Notes under the pieces: generated by a model
Told to the model about the DNA's origin: nothing
The model's database searches: none
Seen by the model: only the letters and a program-made list of their open reading frames with translations
Shown here: piece after piece, positions 59,222-64,000 of the stretch
How positions within the stretch are numbered: the first letter of the stretch is position 1
Layout: every line of letters starts with the position of its first letter
NCBI RefSeq assembly: GCF_010994375.1
Contig: NZ_WHMA01000001.1
Span: 88,978-152,977 of the forward strand
Direction: 5' to 3'
Length of the DNA: 64,000 nucleotides
From: Halomonas sp. NO4
GTDB taxonomy: Bacteria > Pseudomonadota > Gammaproteobacteria > Pseudomonadales > Halomonadaceae
Position numbers and translations under genes: made by a program

Positions 59222-59863
59222 ATGACACGCAACATTGCCGATATTCGCCGCGACTACGAGGGCGGACGGCTGGATGAGGATCAGGTGCCCGACGACCCTC
59301 GGGTGCTGTTCGACGAATGGATGACCCTGGCCCTGGAAAACGAAGGCGAGGACGGCAACGCCATGACGCTGGCCACGGTGGACAGCCAGGGGCTGCCGCA
59401 TGCGCGGGTGTTGCTGCTCAAGGGCTATGACGAGCAGGGTCTGGTCTTCTACACCAACTATCACAGCCACAAGGGCAGCGAGCTGGCCAATGTGCCGCAT
59501 GCTGCCCTAGTGTTCTGGTGGCCGTCGCTGTCCCGCCAGGTGCGTGTCGAGGGGCGCGTCGAGCAGGTCTCGGCCGAGGAGTCGGACGCCTACTTCGAAA
59601 GCCGCCCGCGGGCCAGCCAGTTGGGCGCCTGGATTGCCACCCAGAGCGTGGTGATTCCCGGCCGCCAGTGGATCGAGGAGCGTCAGCATCGCTTCGAACA
59701 GGCCTACGAGGGCCAGACGGTGCCCCGCCCGGTGCACTGGGGCGGCTACCGCGTGATTCCCGACATGTTTGAGTTCTGGCAGGGACAGCCCAGCCGCCTG
59801 CACGACCGGTTGCGCTTCGAACAGCGCGAGGGCCGCTGGCACCTCTTCCGTATGGCGCCCTGA
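59222..59863 (+). CDS. pdxH: Pyridoxamine 5'-phosphate oxidase PdxH
   Basis: Final step of pyridoxal phosphate synthesis: oxidises pyridoxine or pyridoxamine phosphate with FMN. The 213-residue protein has HARVLLLKGYDEQGLVFYTNYHSHKGSEL and the C-terminal signature FEFWQGQPSRLHDRLRFEQ. Start at 59222 gives MTRNIADIRRDYEGG, the usual N-terminus. It supplies the cofactor for enzymes such as EctB encoded in the same window. Confidence 0.96.
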   Translation: MTRNIADIRRDYEGGRLDEDQVPDDPRVLFDEWMTLALENEGEDGNAMTLATVDSQGLPHARVLLLKGYDEQGLVFYTNYHSHKGSELANVPHAALVFWWPSLSRQVRVEGRVEQVSAEESDAYFESRPRASQLGAWIATQSVVIPGRQWIEERQHRFEQAYEGQTVPRPVHWGGYRVIPDMFEFWQGQPSRLHDRLRFEQREGRWHLFRMAP

Positions 59864-59890
59864 AACGCCGCATCTCCTGTGTCGTAACGT

Positions 59891-59911
59891 AAAAGTCCCC
59901 TCGCGCGGGGG
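59891..59911. terminator. Bidirectional terminator between pdxH and patZ
   Basis: CCCC (59897-59900) pairs with GGGG (59907-59910) around TCGCGC, flanked by AAAA on the left. On the minus strand this gives a short GC stem followed by ACTTTT, a weak intrinsic terminator for the acetyltransferase gene; on the plus strand it may end pdxH. Confidence 0.5.
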
Positions 59912-59932
59912 CTGATGTTCGGGGTTGCCGTG

Positions 59933-62680
59933 TCAGTCGGGTAGGCTTTCCAGGCGGTGCCGCTGCCACTCGCTCTCCGGCTCGTTGAGCCGCAACACGG
60001 CGTCCACTACCTGCTCCTCCATGTTGTAGCGCTGCTTGAAGCCCAGGTGCTTCATCAGCGCCCGCATGGGGTGGTTGTCGACCATGATCTTGCCGATCAT
60101 CTCCAGGGTGCCCACGCTCTGACAGTAGGCGATCATCTTGTTCATCAGCAGGCTGCCGAGCCCCTGTCCCTTCATGTCGTCACGCACGATGATCGAGAAC
60201 TCGGTGCGGATGTTGTCCGGGTCGTTCCACACCCGCACCACCCCCAGCATCTCCTTGCTGCCGTCCGCCTTCTGGTGCTCGGCGATGAAGGCCATCTGCC
60301 GGTCGTAGTTGATGTGCGAGAGGATCGACAGGTCGCGCTGGGTGAGATCCGACTTGTTGTGGAAGTAGCGGAAGCGAATGCTCTCCTCGGAGAGCTGCTC
60401 GTGGAAGCTGGTGATCAGCGGTGCGTCCTCGGCACGGATGGGGCGCACCTCGACGGCCATGCCGTTCTTGAGCGTCGTCCATTCGCGCAGCTCCTCCGGG
60501 TAGGGCATGATCGCGAAGCGCGCCGGCGCGCCGAGATCGAGGGCGAAGTCGACCGCCTGGATGCCGTCGCGGTTGAGCAGCAGCGGATTGAGCTCCAGGC
60601 CGCGCAGGTCGAGCAAGTCCGAGGCCATCTGCGAGAGTTTGACCAGCAGCTCGCAGAGGCGGTCCAGGTCGCGCTCGGGATGACTCGAGTGCTCGCGAAT
60701 CAGCCGCGCGGCGTGGGTGCGCCCCACCACGTCGGCGGCCAGGGTCATGTTGAGCGGCGGCAGTGCCACCTGGCGGTCGGCCAGGATATTGACCTTGTAG
60801 CCGCCGATGCCGAAAACGATCACCGGACCGAACACCGGATCGCGGGTGATGCCGGCGCAGACCTGCAGCGAGTGCTTGCCGCGCTGCATGGGCTGCAGGC
60901 AAAACTCGCGAATGGCCATGGTCGGGAACTTCTCGCCCACCTTCTCGCCGAGCTGCTCAACGCCTTCGGCGACCTGTTCCGGCGTGGTCAAATCCTGCAG
61001 CAGCCCGGCGGAGAGCTTGTGCGGGTGACGGCGATAGCGAAACGGCACGCAGTTGCCCTCGTGCACCACCTTGAGCGCCATGGGGCCGGCCATTTCCGCC
61101 GCGGCGGCTGCGCCCTCCTCGGGAGTTCGCACGTAGCGGCCGGGCGCCACGGGAATGCCGTAGGCCTCGAGGACCTGCGCCGTCTCCGAATGGGAGAGGC
61201 TGTCGCGGCCCTCCGCCTTGGCGCGCTGGATCAGCGCGCGGCACTCGGCGCGAATGTCGCTGGTGGTGGCAAAGGGCAGGCTGGGCGGCGTCTCCTGCAG
61301 CAGCGCCTGGACGCGCTGGTAGTCCACCATGTGCATGAAGGCCTTGACCGCCTTCTCCGGCGAGACATAGGTGGGAATCCCGGCCAGGCTGCAGGCGTGG
61401 CGGGCATCCAGCGCCCCCTCCAGGCCCATCCAACTGGTCAGCAGGTTGCGCCGGAAACGCTTGCGGCTGGCGATGAGCGCCTCAGCCGTGGCTTTGGAGG
61501 GTGCCAGGCGCGTCGGAGCGTGAACCACCAGCACGGCGTCCACGCCGGGGTCGGCGGCGACGATCTCCAGTGCCTCGACGAACTTCTCCGGGGTGGCGTT
61601 GCCGCCCAAGTCCACCGGATTCTCGCCGGGCTTGCTCATGTCGAAATCGCCGTCGCAGAGGGCATCGTGGGTCTCGCGGGAGAAGGCCGCGAGACGCCCG
61701 CCGGCGCTGATCAGCTTGTCGATGGCGAGCATTGCCGGCCCCAGGCCGTTGGCGACGATGGCCAGTCGGTCGCCCTTGAGCGGCTTCATCTGCGACAGCG
61801 TCATCAGGGCGTCGAAGAGCTCGTCGGAGTCGTTGACGCGCACCACGCCGGCTCGCGAGAAGGCGGCGTCGAAGATCACGTCGCGGTTGGCAATCCCGGG
61901 CGTGGGCGGCAGGTTGAAGAGGTCCGACTCCGGCGTGCGCCCGCTCTTGATGGCCAGCACCAGTCGATGGCGCGAGGCGTCGCGCAGCGCCGTCATGAAG
62001 TGCAGAGAATCCTGGATGCGTTCCAGGTGCAGGAGGATGGCCTGAGTGGGCGCATACTGGTTGATGTAGTCGAGCAGGTCGGGAAGCATGACGTCGACGC
62101 TGTCGCCGACCGTGATCAGGTGCGAGAAGCCGATGCCGCGCCCCGCCGCCCAATCGATCATGGCGTTGCCGAGCATCCCCGACTGCCCCAGGTAGGCCAC
62201 CTTGCCCGCTTTGACCGGCTGGCTGGCGTAGGAGGCGTTGAGGTGACGCCCGGGCACGATCAACCCCATGCACTCCGGACCCAGCACGCGAATGCCGGAC
62301 TCCCGGGCGGCGGTGAGCATGCGGTCGCGAATCGACGCCTGGCCGGATTCGGCGTCGTCCAGATGGGCACCCGCGGAGAGCACCAGGGCGGCCTTGACGC
62401 CGACCCGGCCCAGTTGAGCGATCACCTTGGGCAGCGTCGCGGCGGGCGAGGCGACCACCGCCAGGTCAGGCGTCTCCGGCAGATCGCGGATGTGCGCCAC
62501 ACAGGGGCGGCCGAACACCGTGTCGTAGCCCTTGGGGTTGACCGCCCATACCGAGCCGCGGAAACCGGCATCCTCAAGGTTGCGGATCACCAGGCCGCCG
62601 ATGGAGTGCGCCTTCTCCGAGGCGCCGACGACCGCCACGGTGCGAGGTTCGAAGAAGTGCCGCAGGAATCGGGTGCCCAA
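59933..62680 (-). CDS. PatZ-type protein lysine acetyltransferase (NDP-forming acyl-CoA ligase-GNAT fusion)
   Basis: A 915-residue protein. Residues 1-450 resemble the CoA-binding alpha part of ADP-forming acyl-CoA ligases (RTVAVVGASEKAHSIGGLVI, VLGPECMGLI), residues 480-710 an ATP-grasp beta part, and 740-900 a GNAT domain (RPIRAEDAPLITSFHEQLSEESIRFRYF, DDMKGQGLGSLLM). This is the layout of E. coli PatZ/YfiQ and Salmonella Pat, which acetylate acetyl-CoA synthetase and other lysines. The start is TTG at 62680, chosen because GGAGGAGG lies just upstream. Divergent from a deacetylase gene. Confidence 0.93.
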   Translation of the reverse strand: MGTRFLRHFFEPRTVAVVGASEKAHSIGGLVIRNLEDAGFRGSVWAVNPKGYDTVFGRPCVAHIRDLPETPDLAVVASPAATLPKVIAQLGRVGVKAALVLSAGAHLDDAESGQASIRDRMLTAARESGIRVLGPECMGLIVPGRHLNASYASQPVKAGKVAYLGQSGMLGNAMIDWAAGRGIGFSHLITVGDSVDVMLPDLLDYINQYAPTQAILLHLERIQDSLHFMTALRDASRHRLVLAIKSGRTPESDLFNLPPTPGIANRDVIFDAAFSRAGVVRVNDSDELFDALMTLSQMKPLKGDRLAIVANGLGPAMLAIDKLISAGGRLAAFSRETHDALCDGDFDMSKPGENPVDLGGNATPEKFVEALEIVAADPGVDAVLVVHAPTRLAPSKATAEALIASRKRFRRNLLTSWMGLEGALDARHACSLAGIPTYVSPEKAVKAFMHMVDYQRVQALLQETPPSLPFATTSDIRAECRALIQRAKAEGRDSLSHSETAQVLEAYGIPVAPGRYVRTPEEGAAAAAEMAGPMALKVVHEGNCVPFRYRRHPHKLSAGLLQDLTTPEQVAEGVEQLGEKVGEKFPTMAIREFCLQPMQRGKHSLQVCAGITRDPVFGPVIVFGIGGYKVNILADRQVALPPLNMTLAADVVGRTHAARLIREHSSHPERDLDRLCELLVKLSQMASDLLDLRGLELNPLLLNRDGIQAVDFALDLGAPARFAIMPYPEELREWTTLKNGMAVEVRPIRAEDAPLITSFHEQLSEESIRFRYFHNKSDLTQRDLSILSHINYDRQMAFIAEHQKADGSKEMLGVVRVWNDPDNIRTEFSIIVRDDMKGQGLGSLLMNKMIAYCQSVGTLEMIGKIMVDNHPMRALMKHLGFKQRYNMEEQVVDAVLRLNEPESEWQRHRLESLPD

Positions 62681-62789
62681 GTCGTGTCCTCCTCCAGGTC
62701 AATGGCTCCACCCTGTGTACGACTTATTGCGACTGTCGTGCAAGGGATTGAGCGCATTAAGGTGACTTCAATCATTCTGGAGCGCGCGC

Positions 62790-63725
62790 ATGATCACGGC
62801 CTATATCACCCACCCGGACTGCAATCTGCATCACATGGGCCCCGACCACCCTGAAAGCCCCCTGCGCCTGGAGGCCATCCGCGCCCGTTTGGCGCTGGCC
62901 GGCGTGCTGCAGCAGACCATGCAGTCCGAAGCGCAGCCTGCCTCCGAGGAGGAGTTGGCGCGGGTTCACCCCCTGCGCCACCTGCGCGCCCTCGACAAGT
63001 GCGTCCCCGAAAGCGGCATCGTCACCCTCGACAGTGACACCCTGATGAACCCCGACAGCCTGCGCGCGGCCCGGGTGGCGGCGGGTGCGGTGATCCGCGG
63101 CGTCGACCAGGTGTTTCGGCGCCAGGCCGACAACGTCTTCTGTGCCGTTCGCCCGCCGGGCCACCATGCCGAGGCGGCCGACGCCATGGGCTTCTGCTTC
63201 TACAACAACGTCGCCGTGGGAGCGGCCCACGCGCGCGCCAAATACAGCGCCCGGCGCGTCGCCATCCTCGATTTCGACGTGCACCAGTGCAACGGCACCA
63301 TCGACATCTTCAAGGACGATCCCGAGGTGCTGATCTGCACCAGCTTCCAGTACCCTTTCTACCCCTGGCGCTACCTGCGCAGCGAGTGGCAGAACGTGGT
63401 CAACACGCCGCTCGAGGCCGGCACCGACAGTGCCGGCTTCCGGCGCGCCATCGAGGACGACTGGCTGCCGGCACTGCACGCCTTCAAGCCCGAGATCGTC
63501 CTGCTGTCGGCCGGTTTCGACGCCCACCACGAGGACCCCCTGGCCGAGCTGTGCCTGACCGAGGCGGACTACCACTGGGTGACGCACTTGGCCATGGAGA
63601 TCGCTGCCCTCTACGCCGACAACCGACTGGTCTCGGTACTCGAGGGCGGCTACGACCTCGACTCCCTGGGGCGCAGTACCGAGGCCCACCTCAAGGCACT
63701 GCTCGGCCTGCCCTTCGACACCTGA
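62790..63725 (+). CDS. Histone deacetylase-family (acetylpolyamine/AcuC-like) hydrolase
   Basis: A 311-residue zinc amidohydrolase. Active-site His pair in RPPGHHAEAADAMGFCFYNNVAV near residue 128, zinc ligands in LDFDVHQCNGTID and SAGFDAHHEDPL, and C-terminal VLEGGYDLDSLG. The usual DVHHGNGT reads DVHQCNGT, keeping the zinc-binding Asp and His. It may deacetylate lysines or small amines. It is divergent from the PatZ-type acetyltransferase, which suggests an acetylation/deacetylation pair. Confidence 0.92.
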   Translation: MITAYITHPDCNLHHMGPDHPESPLRLEAIRARLALAGVLQQTMQSEAQPASEEELARVHPLRHLRALDKCVPESGIVTLDSDTLMNPDSLRAARVAAGAVIRGVDQVFRRQADNVFCAVRPPGHHAEAADAMGFCFYNNVAVGAAHARAKYSARRVAILDFDVHQCNGTIDIFKDDPEVLICTSFQYPFYPWRYLRSEWQNVVNTPLEAGTDSAGFRRAIEDDWLPALHAFKPEIVLLSAGFDAHHEDPLAELCLTEADYHWVTHLAMEIAALYADNRLVSVLEGGYDLDSLGRSTEAHLKALLGLPFDT

Positions 63726-63734
63726 CGCACAGGA

Positions 63735-63759
63735 CATTGCGGGGGTCGTTTCCGCAATG
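63735..63759 (+). terminator. Hairpin after the deacetylase gene
   Basis: CATTGCGG (63735-63742) and CCGCAATG (63752-63759) form a perfect 8-bp stem with a nine-base loop, nine bases past the stop. No T-run follows. Confidence 0.5.
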
Positions 63760-63788
63760 CCGGCGCGGCCATTTGTGGTACGCTTTCG

Positions 63789-63803
63789 GGAAATTCTGTT
63801 TCC
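63789..63803 (+). promoter_or_regulatory. GGAAA-N5-TTTCC palindrome upstream of the XRE regulator
   Basis: A perfect 5-bp inverted repeat 16 bases ahead of the start codon of the next gene, a likely place for autoregulation by its HTH product. Confidence 0.4.
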
Positions 63804-63819
63804 GATAGTGAACGCCTAG

Positions 63820-64000
63820 ATGACCACGACCACCGACCAGGAGGCCGCGCTGCGTATCGCGTCCGGTCGCAAGCCCTTCGTGGAGCCGCTGCGCCTGGGC
63901 GAGCGCCTCAGGGAGCTGCGCCTGGCCAACCAGTGGACCCTGGAGGACGTCAGCCGCCGCACCGGCCTGGCGCGTTCCACGCTCTCCAAGATCGAGAACG
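63820..64000 (+). CDS. XRE-family transcriptional regulator, N-terminal part (runs off window)
   Basis: The first 60 residues are present. After a polar start (MTTTTDQEAALRIASGRKPF) comes an HTH of the XRE type (LGERLRELRLANQWTLEDVSRRTGLARSTLSKIEN). Proteins with this N-terminus usually continue with a cupin sensor domain, but that part lies outside the window. Confidence 0.82.
   Translation, partial: MTTTTDQEAALRIASGRKPFVEPLRLGERLRELRLANQWTLEDVSRRTGLARSTLSKIEN

Noticed and set aside
59957..62854. 965-codon open frame on the plus strand opposite the PatZ-type gene
   Set aside because: It is antisense to a clear three-domain protein and overlaps the start of the deacetylase gene; no motif is visible.

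Overview
The window looks like a chromosomal segment of a Halomonas-type gammaproteobacterium (Halomonadaceae). It is GC-rich throughout. It carries a complete ectoine biosynthesis operon (ectABC) whose protein lengths (192, 421 and 138 residues) fit the Halomonas enzymes. It also carries standard gammaproteobacterial blocks: tol-pal, ubiG-gph, galU, tamAB, dpp, nfuA, sufE, metH and pdxH. No rRNA, tRNA or CRISPR was seen.

Layout. 1-4029: 3' end of tolA (48-bp tandem repeats), then tolB, pal, cpoB and a yciK-type dehydrogenase. 4030-5558: a structured intergenic repeat, then gph and ubiG on the minus strand. 5713-7910: galU and a degenerate UDP-glucose dehydrogenase homologue that lacks the catalytic cysteine. 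7995-15482: a coiled-coil membrane protein, tamA, tamB, msrA. 15466-18763 (minus): a YheT-type hydrolase, pepQ and a HypT-like LysR regulator. 18822-24593 (minus): a dipeptide ABC transporter, dppABCDF. 24753-26998: a beta-carbonic anhydrase and, in the opposite direction, glutathione reductase behind a 40-bp tandem duplication. 27253-29712: ectABC.

29852-40364: a roughly 10.5-kb prophage that I read as a relative of the tailless, membrane-containing phage PM2 (Corticoviridae). It has a PM2 P2-like major capsid protein of the same length (269 residues), a small HerA/FtsK-type packaging ATPase, a rolling-circle initiator with HUH and YxxxY motifs, a P5-like muralytic virion protein, many tiny membrane proteins and HTH regulators at both ends. 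It has no integrase. It is bracketed by two dif-like sites. The right one is a perfect-consensus XerC/XerD dif; the left one has an intact XerC arm and a degenerate XerD arm. The simplest reading is that the phage integrated into the chromosome-dimer-resolution site using host XerC/XerD and rebuilt a working dif at its right edge. The window therefore also contains the replication terminus. A tail-fibre collar-type protein with HxH repeats sits where a tailless phage needs a vertex spike.

40502-43917: a retropepsin-like zinc protease, an inactive-transglutaminase/7TM protein and a RimK-like ATP-grasp ligase. 43928-46877: zur, hisI, yidD, sufE and a tyrosine recombinase. 47083-48123: a KfrA-like coiled-coil DNA-binding protein, separated from the recombinase by an AT-rich palindromic promoter region with a half-dif-like sequence. 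48180-56429: nfuA, metH, a MATE exporter, a CysI-type reductase with its DUF934 partner. 56490-64000: smr, a membrane-anchored gamma-glutamylcyclotransferase, an ArsC-like protein, wrbA, a DUF2069 protein, pdxH, a PatZ-type lysine acetyltransferase divergent from an HDAC-family deacetylase, and the start of an XRE-family regulator.

Protein identities come from recognising motifs by eye and from remembered family sequences; no database search was run.
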